Shown here piece after piece: positions 1-5,726 of a DNA stretch of 5,726 bases. The stretch is from Bacillota bacterium (GTDB lineage: Bacteria; Bacillota; Clostridia; Lachnospirales; Lachnospiraceae). Where the stretch lies: the NCBI GenBank assembly GCA_023407575.1, contig JAEYLX010000015.1, positions 1 through 5,726 on the forward strand, written 5' to 3'. The notes beneath the pieces are model-generated. The model was not told the origin of the DNA. It searched no databases and saw nothing but the letters and a program-made list of their open reading frames with translations. The stretch's first letter is position 1; every line of letters begins with the position of its first letter. Position numbers and translations under genes: made by a program.

Positions 1-360
1 AAGCTTCGCCGCCGCCGGATCATCGGCAGTCGTGATGGTCACCGTGCGCACAGCCGTATCATAGGTGTAGCCCTTCGCGCTATCGTTTTTCTCGGAAATG
101 GTGTACACATACTTCTTGTTCGCATCCGCCTGCGTGAACTGCATGTCCTTCCCAGCCAAAAGATCGATGAGCGCAGTCGCGCCGTCTTCGGCGGCAGGCG
201 ATGCGAACGTGTTCTCGCCTTCCGCGAAGCCCAACTTGACCGCCGATTCGGCGTCGAGAGGCGTCACCTTGAACGTGAACTGACCGTCGGCCATGGCATG
301 GCCGGTGAGCGTCTTGCTCAGCCTGAGTCCACCTAAAGCCGTGTAGCTTAACCCGGAGCT
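1..360 (-). repeat. D14: partial A-type isopeptide domain, cut by the window end
   Basis: Fragment residues 1789-1908. Signature G-G-L-R-L-S-K-T-L-T-G-H-A-M, an A-E-S-A-V-K-L-G-F-A-E-G segment equivalent to that of D4 and D9, and Y-T-I-S-E-K supplying the Glu. The domain continues past position 1, so the closing F-x-N-x-Y is not visible. It marks the second domain of a third super-repeat, which implies the gene runs on for at least a few hundred codons if the copy is complete. Confidence 0.88.
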
Positions 361-3300
361 ATAAGTGTTCTCGAAGGTGTCGTTCTTCTTCACCACAGTG
401 GCTATGAGCTGACCCTTGCCGTTGTCTGCAACGGTGATTTCAAGCGTCGCCTCGTTCTTGCTGTACTCAATACCCGCTATCGCGCCTTCGGCAGGCTTCA
501 CCTCGGTTACTTTGTATTGGAAGGTCTTGCTGCGATCCGGCTCGCCCTTCACCATGTCGAACGTGTAGGTTATCTGACCGAACGAGAAGCTTTCGGCATT
601 GGCTTCGTTCACCGTAACCTGGGTGACGTCGTTGCCCTGGGCATCCTTGGGCAGCGGCGCGCCCTCGGTCAGCGCCTCTATCTTGAACGTGAACTCGTCG
701 GTGTCAAGCCAGCTGCGACCGTTAAGCTTTTTCGTGAACGTAGCGTTCGTCTTCACCTTCTCGTTTTCCGGCATATCGGCAAGATAAGCGTTAGTGAACG
801 CCGCGCCGGCACCTCCGGTATAGTCAACTTCGGCGGAAAGCATTCCCTGGCCGTCGTCGGTCACCTTGACCTTCACCGTGCAGGTATGATCGTCAAACGT
901 CAGGCCTTCCTTGTCTGCAAGCGTCGAAATGGTCTTGCCAGTCCAGCCGGTTTCCTGCATCGTGAACGTATAGGTGCCAGGCTTGGTAAACGACGCGGTG
1001 CCGAAATTGAAGCCTACCGGCTGCCCGTCTTTGCCACCCTGGGCAAAAGCAGCGAACTTGAGGTTCGCTTGATCAATAGACCCGTCCCGCAGCGCCTTTT
1101 CCGTGGCGTCGTCGGCCGCAGCCAGCGTGAAGTCGAACGTCTCGCCTTCGTTCATATCGCGATTCACCAAGGTCTTCGTGCCCTCTATCTGCGCCGATAC
1201 AATCTCGGGCTTATACGTGTTCGTGAATGTGAACGCCGTAGCAGCCTCCGGGTCGAGCGCTGCGGTCAAGTGACCCTTGCCGTCGTCGGTTACCTTGACA
1301 GAAACCGTCTTGGTGGTCTCCTGATCGTTCATCACGCCCGCAACGGTGCCGGCCTCGGTTACCTTGTACACGAAGGTGTACGAACGGATCGTGCCAACTC
1401 CGGCGGAAGTTCCCAACGCCTTGTTCAAATCGTCGAGCGTGAAGTTAATGACGTCGAACACCACGCTGCCATCAGCCTTGTTCTTAACAACAGTGGTCTG
1501 CGGCAAAGGCGCGTTCGCGTCATCCGAAGTTATCGTAAAGGTGAACTTGCCCTCGATGCTCTGGGGAGCGTACCCGTCGGCAAGCAGAACCTTGGTACCG
1601 CTGAGCACAATGTCCGCACCATCGGTGTTGTACGCGTTCACGAACGTGAAGCCCTGCTGATCCTCAGTAGAAGCCGTTGCCGTGAGCGTACCGTCGTTGT
1701 TGTCGGTCACTGTCACAACGAAGGTGAACTGCGCCTTTGTGGGCGTTATGCCCGCCTCGGTCAGCCCCTCGGTCTTCTCGTAGGCAACGTACTGAATAGT
1801 CCATTGCGTGTTGCCCTGCGCATCGGTGCCTTTAACGGCCTTCTGCGCCGCCACAAGTTCCTTGAGTTTGTCGGTGTCATAGTTGAATTTCCCGAAGGAA
1901 ACCGTGCCGTCGGCGGCATTGGTCGCCCAAGCCACGTCGTCCTCTCCTTCGGCGGCGTTAGCATACTTCACGCCGAAGGAGAACTCGCCTTCCTCAAGCG
2001 GACGACCGGTCAGCTCCTTGGTCGCGTCAACGTCGGCACCTGCCTCGCCGGTTGTGGCGGAATAGGAATTCGCGAACGGAACAACCGCCTTGTCCGCCTC
2101 AAGCGTTGGCACGTCGGTCACGTAAGTGAAGGTCTTATCGCCGCCTTCGCCGCCAACGACCTTCGTGGTCACCGTGAGCTTGGCTGCGGCCGGGTCGTCG
2201 ACCGTCTCGATGGTCACCGTGTACTCGGCGGCATCGTAGGTATAGCCCGCCGCTCCATCGTTTTTCTCGACGATGGTGTAAGTGTAGGTCTTGCCCGCAT
2301 CCGCCTGCGTGAACTTCACGTCCTTGCCGGCCAAAAGATCGATGAACGCTGTCTCGCCGTCAGCCGCAGCGGGCGACTTGAACTCGTTTGCGCCCTCTTC
2401 AAGCCCCAGCTTGTCGGCCGAAGCCTTATCGGCGGGCGTTACTGTGAACGCGAACTGCCCGTCGGCCATGGCATGACCCGTGAGCGTCTTCGACAGACGC
2501 AAGCCGCCAGCAGCAATGTAATCAAGCCCCGAATCGTATTTGTTCGTGAACGTGTTGTTACCGCCGCGCACGACGCCAACAGCGCTGAGCGTGCCGTTGC
2601 CGTTGTCGGAAACGGTAATGTCCAGATACACGACCTTGTCAACATCATAGGTCATACCGGCAATGTCGCCGTCCTGCTCGGTCACCTTGTATGTGAAGGT
2701 CTTGGTGTTGTCGGCTTCGTTCTTCACGTCATCGAAGGTATAAGTAATGGTTCCAAAGGAGAACGCATCCTTGTTCGCTTTGGTCACTTCTACCTCGGTC
2801 ACTTCGTCGCCCGTAGCATCCTTCGGCATGGGGGCGTCGGCGGTTTCCGCCTCTATCTTGAATGTGAAGCTGTCGCTATCGAGCCACTCGCGCCCGTCGA
2901 TAATCTTTTTCAGCGGCACCTCTACCGTATCGTAGGTATTGCTGCCCGTCGCATATCTGTTCACGAACGCAGCGGCCGCAGCGCTCGCGCCGTTCGCCGC
3001 ATAGGCAACGGAATCGACCTTGAGCTGACCGTTATCGTCGTTGACGACCACGGTCACCGTCCATGTGCTCCGATCGAACGTCATGCCGCTCGTACCGTCA
3101 ACAGGAAGCTCCCCACCGTTCCACTTGTTCTCCGTCACCGCGAAGATGTAGGTGCCGGGCTTGGTGAACGTCGCATCGCCGAAGTTGAAGCTGACCGGAG
3201 CACCCTTCGCACCGCCGGAAACAGAGGCCTCCGAGCTGAAGCCGGAAACCGTATCGTCGGCCACTGCTGCCTTCGTGGCGTCGTCGTACGCAGCCAACGT

Positions 3301-5724
3301 GAAGCCGAACGTTTCGCCCTGCTTCATGTTGCGACCGGTAAGCGTCTTGGTGCCGTGCACGAACGCATCGCCTGCAAGCGTCACCTGCGACGGGGTGTAG
3401 CTGTTCGCGAACTCGAACCCGTTAGCGCCTTCCGCAGGCTCGCCATTCTTGCTGTAGGCAATCGTCAGCTTGACGACCTCTTTGCCGGAAACCGTCTCGG
3501 AGCCAACGGCCACCGTAACCGTCCACGTGGTCGGATCGTAGGTCATGCCGTTCAAGGTGTAATTGTTCTCGGCAGTAGCCCCGGCGGGGATTATCTCTTC
3601 GATGGTATAGGTGTAGGTGTTGCCCACCATGGCGGCCGTGAACGGAATGCTCGCGAACGAGACGTCGCCTTCGGCGTTGTGGTTCGAAGCCTCAACCTGG
3701 GAACCGGTGGTTCCTTCGGGCATCGGCGCACCGTCAATCGCCGTCAGACGGAAGTTGAACATGTTCGCCGCAAGAGGCTTGGCGCCGGAATTGTCCGTGT
3801 AGGTCTTAACGCCCGCAGGGGACCACGACGCGGCGTCGGCGGAAAACACGTTGGTGAACGTGGCCATGCCGACCGTCGCGTCACCTTCCACAACCTCGCC
3901 GGAATCGTTCTTGGCCGGAACCATCTTGGAAGTCACGTTGAGTGTGCCATCGTTGTTGTCTTGCGCCGTCACCACTACCTTGTAAACGGCCTGAGAGTAC
4001 CTAACTCCCGGAATGCCGTTTTGGCTGGGAACAACTTCCTCTATCTGATACTCGTAAGTGCCGGGGGCGCGATACACGATATTGCCGAAGTTGAACGGAG
4101 CCTTGCCGTCGACAAGATCGGCCTTGCTGACCGTCACCTGGGTTTCCGCAGGCAGCGGCACACCTTCGGCGGCCGTAATCTTGAAGGTGAACGTATCGGT
4201 GGCGCTCCACGCACGACCGTTGAACACCTTCTGCCCGATTAGGTTCTCAGAACCGACGAGCGTCCCTTCGGCAGCGTAGCTGTTCGCAAACGGAACGGTG
4301 GCAGCGTCTTGCCCTATTCCGTTGGCCGTGTAGGCGTACGTCCCAACAATTTCCTCGCCCTTCTTGACCGTGGTGGTTACCGTGAGCATAGCTGTGGCCG
4401 GGTCGTCGACCGTCTCGATGGTCACCGTGTACTCGGCGGCATCGTAGGTGTAGCCCGCCGCTCCATCGTTTTTCTCGGAAACGGTGTACACATACTTCTT
4501 GCCCGCATCCGCTTGCGTGAACTTCACGCCATCGGCGGCGGTTACGCTCACAAACGCTGTCTCGCCGTCAGCCGCAGCGGGCGACTTGAACTCGTTTGCG
4601 CCCTCTTCAAGCCCCAGCTTGTCGGCCGAAGCCTTATCGGCGGGCGTCACCGTGTAGGAGAACTGCTCGTCACTCATCGCGTGCCCCGTGAGCACCTTGG
4701 AGATGCGCAGTCCGCCGGCGGCAGCGTAATCGAGGCTCGACTCGTAAGTGTTGGTGAAGGTGGAGAACCCTTCCGTCACCGCAACTTCGGCAAGAAGCTT
4801 GCCTGCGCCGTTATCCCTAACAGTGATAGTAATAGTCGCTACGTTCTCGGAATAGGTTATGCCAGCGATGCTGCCCGCCTGTTCGGCCACTTGGTACATA
4901 AAGGTCTTTGCGCGGTTAGGTTCGTTTTTCACCATGTCGTAGGTGAACTCTATCTCGCCGAACGAGAAGCTTTCGGCATTGGCCTCGTTCACCGTAACCT
5001 GGGTGACGTTGTTGCCCTGGGCATCCTTGGGCAGCGGCGCGTTGTCAACGGCCACAAGGTTGAACGTGAACTCGTCGGTGCCAAGCCATGCGCGCCCCTC
5101 GAGCACCTTGTTCAGCTTGAAGTCGGTCTTGGCCTTTTCGTCATCGGGCATGTTGGAGGTGTAGGTGTTGATGAATGTCTCTTCACCGGAAGTGATGGCC
5201 GCTTCCGCTTCGAGCTTGCCCTTCGCAACGTTGTCCGTCACCGTAACGGTGATTTCCGCCACGTTGCCAGAATAGGTTATGCCGTTTTCGGTCGTAGTGG
5301 CCTTTTGCTCGGTCACTTGGTACACGTAGGTGCCCGCCTGCGTGAACGTCAGCGTGCCGAAGTCGAAGGGAACGGCCTCCCCGTCCTTGCCATCAGTCTT
5401 CTTCACCTCTACCGGCGTCGTAGGCGCGGGCATAGCCGCTTTGGCCTCATCCGTTTCCTGGCCGTTGAACGACACCTTGGCAACATCGAACGTGAAGGAA
5501 TCCTCCGCCGTCCAATTGCGGCCGCTAAGAACCTTGTTCAGGTCAAGCTGCGCCGAATCGTATTCGACATTGCCCGCTTTGTAGACGTTCTTGAATGCCG
5601 CCTCCGTGGTAGAAGAACCCTCGGCAGCGTTGTCGTAAGCAACTTCGGCCCACAGCACACCGTTGTCGTCAGCCACCGTAACGCTCACCGTGCAGATGTG
5701 CGCATCGAAGGTAAGGCCGTTGGT
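1..5724 (-). CDS. Internal fragment of a giant surface protein made of tandem Spy0128/FctA-type isopeptide domains (open at both ends)
   Basis: The minus strand is open for 1,908 codons with no stop; codons run 5724-5722 down to 3-1, and the two bases 5725-5726 belong to the preceding codon. The translation is a chain of about 140-residue repeats. Each has an N-terminal K-x-L-x-G-R-like strand, an aromatic F-T-F strand, a central F-x-F-G or F-x-x-I strand, a Y-x-V-x-E strand, a T-V-x-V-x-D-N/D-x-G-x-L hairpin and a closing F-x-N-x-Y. This layout is typical of Spy0128/FctA pilin domains, which crosslink Lys to Asn internally with help from Glu and so resist force and proteases. The protein is acidic, has only two Cys and has no transmembrane segment in this part. 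By family knowledge it should be secreted and probably sortase-anchored, acting as a stalk or adhesin, but signal peptide and anchor are outside the window. No start can be chosen. The domain family is confident; the ligand or function is unknown. Confidence 0.93.
361..783 (-). repeat. D13: B-type isopeptide domain, first in super-repeat 3
   Basis: Fragment residues 1648-1788 (141 aa). Has T-K-K-L-N-G-R-S-W-L-D-T-D-E-F-T-F, A-P-L-P-K-D-A-Q-G-N, F-S-F-G, F-D-M-V-K-G-E. Candidate triad: Lys of F-T-K-K-L, Glu of Y-K-V-T-E-V, Asn1786 of F-E-N-T-Y. It is closest to D3, with 82 of 84 bases identical over 578-661. Confidence 0.9.
578..661 (-). repeat. 84-bp near-perfect repeat, copy 2 (in D13)
   Basis: Partner of 4958-5041. 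The B-type domain lying between them, D8, is clearly more diverged over the same stretch, so the nearest relative is not the nearest neighbour. Confidence 0.92.
784..1212 (-). repeat. D12: C-type isopeptide domain, last in super-repeat 2
   Basis: Fragment residues 1505-1647 (143 aa). Shares with D7 G-T-K-T-L, G-E-T-F-x-F-T-L-A-A-x-D-D-A-T, F-N-F-G and F-T-K-P-G-T-Y. The turn is V-N-R rather than T-G-R. Candidate triad: Lys of G-T-K-T-L, Glu of F-T-M-Q-E-T, Asn1645 of F-T-N-A-Y. One of only two Cys in the fragment is in H-T-C-T-V (codon 880-882). Confidence 0.9.
1213..1629 (-). repeat. D11: isopeptide domain in variable slot Y, lacking the G-R turn
   Basis: Fragment residues 1366-1504 (139 aa). 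The first strand is L-S-G-T-K-V-L, then L-A-D-G-Y-A-P-Q-S-I-E-G replaces the usual x-G-R turn before F-T-F-T-I. A-P-L-P is kept. Candidate triad: Lys of G-T-K-V-L, Glu of Y-K-V-T-E-A, Asn1502 of F-T-N-T-Y. A D-D-L-N-K-A-L-G segment may form a short helix. The usual G-I-T-Y-D strand is altered to G-V-M-N-D-Q. Confidence 0.85.
1630..2061 (-). repeat. D10: diverged isopeptide domain in variable slot X
   Basis: Fragment residues 1222-1365 (144 aa). Candidate triad: Lys of D-A-T-K-E-L-T-G-R, Glu of Y-V-A-Y-E-K, Asn1363 of F-V-N-A-Y. It is the most atypical domain. An acidic loop (A-A-E-G-E-D-D-V) follows the first strands, and a Lys/Ala-rich, probably helical stretch (D-K-L-K-E-L-V-A-A-Q-K-A-V) stands where others have a short turn. 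The usual Y-x-V-T-E is only loosely kept. The closing V-T-V-T-D-N-N-D-G-T-L hairpin is standard. Confidence 0.82.
2188..2269 (-). repeat. 82-bp near-perfect repeat, copy 2 (in D9)
   Basis: Partner of 4396-4477 with a single, synonymous difference (Tyr codon tat versus tac). It is separated from the 95-bp repeat by about 75 bp in which D4 and D9 differ much more. Confidence 0.92.
2345..2439 (-). repeat. 95-bp perfect repeat, copy 2 (in D9)
   Basis: Second copy of the exact repeat in D4 (4553-4647), displaced by 2,208 bp. The equivalent stretch in D14 is recognisable but clearly diverged. Confidence 0.95.
2536..2952 (-). repeat. D8: B-type isopeptide domain, first in super-repeat 2
   Basis: Fragment residues 925-1063 (139 aa). 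It begins after the closing Tyr of D7 and carries L-K-K-I-I-D-G-R-E-W-L-D-S-D-S-F-T-F, A-P-M-P-K-D-A, F-S-F-G and F-D-D-V-K-N-E. Candidate triad: Lys of L-K-K-I-I, Glu of Y-K-V-T-E-Q, Asn1061 of F-T-N-K-Y. In the central strand it is more diverged from D3 and D13 than those are from each other. Confidence 0.9.
2953..3396 (-). repeat. D7: C-type isopeptide domain, last in super-repeat 1
   Basis: Fragment residues 777-924 (148 aa). C-type hallmarks are G-T-K-T-L-T-G-R-N-M, G-E-T-F-x-F-T-L-A-A-x-D-D-A-T, F-N-F-G, F-T-K-P-G-T-Y and M/L-T-F-D. Candidate triad: Lys of H-G-T-K-T-L, Glu of F-A-V-T-E-N, Asn922 of F-V-N-R-Y. Where D12 and D1 have Cys in the T-V strand (x-C-T-V), D7 has Trp (T-W-T-V). 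The end carries an Ala-rich loop before F-V-N. Confidence 0.9.
3397..3843 (-). repeat. D6: isopeptide domain in variable slot Y, lacking the G-R turn
   Basis: Fragment residues 628-776 (149 aa). The usual K-x-L-x-G-R is replaced by G-V-K-T-Y-T-D-N-S-G-A-K-P-L, so the candidate Lys is the one in V-K-T-Y. Later elements are normal: A-P-M-P-E-G, Y-T-I-E-E-I with Glu, T-W-T-V-T-V, and F-A-N-S-Y with Asn774. The hairpin before the closing strand is longer than usual (V-S-G-K-E-V-V-K-L-T-I). D11, in the same slot, also lacks the G-R turn. Confidence 0.83.
3844..4275 (-). repeat. D5: isopeptide domain in variable slot X
   Basis: Fragment residues 484-627 (144 aa). Candidate triad: Lys in I-G-Q-K-V-F-N-G-R, Glu in Y-Q-I-E-E-V, Asn625 in F-T-N-V-F. 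The last aromatic is Phe rather than Tyr, the only such case among the visible closing motifs. A-P-F-N-F-G and R-A-P-G-T-Y-E-Y form the central strands. It occupies the same slot as D10 but has little obvious similarity to it beyond the fold-level motifs. Confidence 0.87.
4396..4477 (-). repeat. 82-bp near-perfect repeat, copy 1 (in D4)
   Basis: Matches 2188-2269 at 81 of 82 positions; the one difference is G at 4450 versus A at 2242. It encodes the strand from E-K-N-D-G-A-A-G-Y-T-Y-D to T-V-D-D-P-A. Confidence 0.92.
4553..4647 (-). repeat. 95-bp perfect repeat, copy 1 (in D4)
   Basis: Identical base for base to 2345-2439. It encodes the A-type segment from A-D-K-A-S-A-D-K-L-G through A-A-A-D-G-E-T-A. 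Identity at third codon positions suggests recent duplication or gene conversion rather than only protein-level selection. Confidence 0.95.
4744..5160 (-). repeat. D3: B-type isopeptide domain, first in super-repeat 1
   Basis: Fragment residues 189-327 (139 aa). Candidate triad: Lys206 in L-N-K-V-L-E-G-R, Glu in Y-Q-V-A-E-Q, Asn325 in F-T-N-T-Y. B-type hallmarks are G-R-x-W-L-x-T/S-D-x-F-T-F, A-P-L-P-K-D-A, a V-T-x-x-N/K-A-N strand, F-S-F-G, and a Y/F-D-M/D-V-K-x-E loop. Part of it (4958-5041) is nearly identical in DNA to D13, two super-repeats away. Confidence 0.9.
4958..5041 (-). repeat. 84-bp near-perfect repeat, copy 1 (in D3)
   Basis: Matches 578-661 at 82 of 84 positions, 4,380 bp away. 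One difference is synonymous (gag/gaa, Glu) and the other changes Asn (D3) to Asp (D13) in Q-G-N-N/D-V-T-Q. It encodes A-P/N-A-P-L-P-K-D-A through S-F-S-F-G. Confidence 0.92.
5161..5580 (-). repeat. D2: complete isopeptide domain outside the five-domain period
   Basis: Fragment residues 49-188 (140 aa). Candidate triad: Lys64 in L-N-K-V-L-S-G-R, Glu in Y-Q-V-T-E-Q, and Asn186 in F-I-N-T-Y. A loop rich in Lys, Asp and Pro (around P-A-P-T-T-P-V-E-V-K-K) sits between the F-T-F strand and F-D-F-G. The F-T-Q-A-G-T-Y strand resembles the F-T-K-P-G-T-Y of C-type domains, but the first half does not. It sits between a C-like tail (D1) and a B domain (D3), where the later super-repeat has no extra domain. 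Confidence 0.85.
5581..5724 (-). repeat. D1: C-terminal part of an isopeptide domain (C-like)
   Basis: This is fragment residues 1-48, the last third of a domain. It begins in the G-L-T-F-D strand, continues through T-V-S-V-T-V-A-D-D-N-G, and closes with F-K-N-V-Y, where Asn46 is the candidate bond residue. The stretch L-T-F-D-A-H-I-C-T-V matches L-T-F-D-D-H-T-C-T-V in D12, so it looks like a C-type domain. The Lys and Glu would lie beyond the window edge. Confidence 0.75.
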
Positions 5725-5726
5725 TT

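Larger units (their letters stand above)
2062..2535 (-). repeat. D9: A-type isopeptide domain
   Basis: Fragment residues 1064-1221 (158 aa), the longest domain here. Signature G-G-L-R-L-S-K-T-L-T-G-H-A-M; candidate triad Lys of L-S-K-T-L, Glu of Y-T-I-V-E-K, Asn1219 of F-A-N-S-Y. Two DNA stretches (2188-2269 and 2345-2439) are identical or nearly so to D4 2,208 bp away, including synonymous sites. Between them, D9 instead shares the F/L-I-D-L-L-A-G-K-D segment with D14. Confidence 0.9.
784..2952 (-). repeat. Super-repeat 2 (D8-D12, order B-A-X-Y-C)
   Basis: Five domains totalling 723 residues. Domains in slots B, A and C match super-repeat 1 closely; slots X and Y match only in shared fold motifs and, for Y, in the missing G-R turn. 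The A-type landmark is 2,175 bp (725 codons) before the one in D14, which begins, with D13, a third copy. Confidence 0.82.
4276..4743 (-). repeat. D4: A-type isopeptide domain
   Basis: Fragment residues 328-483 (156 aa). The A-type signature is G-G-L-R-I-S-K-V-L-T-G-H-A-M, with His replacing the usual Arg after Gly. There is also a conserved helical-looking segment with A-D-K-A-S-A-D-K-L-G-L-E-E-G. Candidate triad: the Lys of I-S-K-V-L, Glu of Y-T-V-S-E-K, and Asn481 of F-A-N-S-Y. It is longer than other domains because of an extra stretch after the V-D-D-P hairpin. One short segment (F-V-S-V-T-A-A-D-G-V) differs from F-I-D-L-L-A-G-K-D-V in D9 while flanking DNA is identical. Confidence 0.9.
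2953..5160 (-). repeat. Super-repeat 1 (D3-D7, order B-A-X-Y-C)
   Basis: Five domains totalling 736 residues. The unit is defined by the recurrence of B, A and C types in the same order in D8-D12. The A-type landmark (codons for L-T-G-H) falls exactly 2,208 bp, or 736 codons, before the one in D9. Confidence 0.82.

Noticed and set aside
1..6. Window begins exactly at a HindIII site (AAGCTT), which might suggest a cloning boundary.
   Set aside because: The same hexamer occurs several more times in the gene as Lys-Leu or equivalent codons (for example 587-592, 724-729, 4795-4800), and the frame runs straight through, so it carries no clear meaning.
517..4242. A plus-strand open frame of 1,241 codons, potentially an antisense gene.
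   Set aside because: It is codon-aligned antisense to the real gene. It stays open because the minus-strand gene avoids TTA, CTA and TCA codons; it is closed on each side by complements of rare Leu codons (TTA near 350, CTA at 4240-4242). The product is rich in Arg, His, Gly and Val with no domain pattern, and it lacks a convincing start.
98..5584. Many short open frames of 60-104 codons on the plus strand and a few on the minus strand.
   Set aside because: All overlap the long repeat-encoding frame in other frames. Several recur at homologous places (for example near 98, 2291 and 599, 4943) simply because the underlying repeats recur.
1..5726. Possible CRISPR array or non-coding tandem repeat because of the recurring DNA blocks.
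   Set aside because: Repeats are 80-95 bp blocks thousands of bases apart, keep codon phase (spacing divisible by three) and encode aligned protein segments; there are no short direct repeats with regular spacers.
1..5726. Promoter, ribosome binding site, terminator or RNA gene inside the window.
   Set aside because: The whole window is coding on the minus strand with no intergenic gap, and I found no convincing hairpin with a T-run or tRNA/rRNA-like segment.

Overview
The whole window lies inside one gene. The minus strand holds a single reading frame of 1,908 codons (positions 5724 down to 1) with no stop, no start region and no end, so both termini of the protein are outside the window. 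The encoded piece is a chain of about 120-160-residue beta-sandwich-like repeats of the Spy0128/FctA type (the 'pilin isopeptide linkage' domain of Gram-positive surface proteins). There are twelve complete domains and two partial ones, named D1 to D14 here in protein order, so D1 is at the high-coordinate end. Every complete domain keeps an early Lys, a late Glu in a Y-x-V-x-E-like strand, and an Asn in a closing F-x-N-x-Y/F motif. These are the three residues expected to form and catalyse an intramolecular Lys-Asn isopeptide bond.

The domains are not a simple tandem series. Three recognisable types recur in fixed order, giving a five-domain super-repeat (B-A-X-Y-C) of about 2.2 kb: D3-D7, D8-D12, and the start of a third copy in D13-D14. 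A-type domains are exactly 736 and 725 codons apart. Slots B, A and C are well conserved between copies, while slots X and Y are strongly diverged. D1 and D2 upstream do not fit the period. Several stretches of 80-95 bp are identical or nearly so between distant copies, but different copies are closest in different stretches, which points to recombination or gene conversion.

The composition (GC roughly 55-60% by eye, acidic protein rich in Thr, Ala, Asp, Glu and Val, only two Cys) and the domain family suggest a Gram-positive bacterium. A gut or oral actinobacterium of the Coriobacteriia (Eggerthella/Slackia/Olsenella-like) is my best guess, but the window has no taxonomic marker. The likely role is a very large cell-wall-anchored or secreted stalk or adhesin. 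The signal peptide, any ligand-binding head and any LPxTG anchor would lie outside the window.

I see no second gene, RNA gene, promoter, terminator, mobile element or CRISPR array. A long plus-strand open frame (517-4242) is an antisense shadow of this gene. No intergenic DNA is present.
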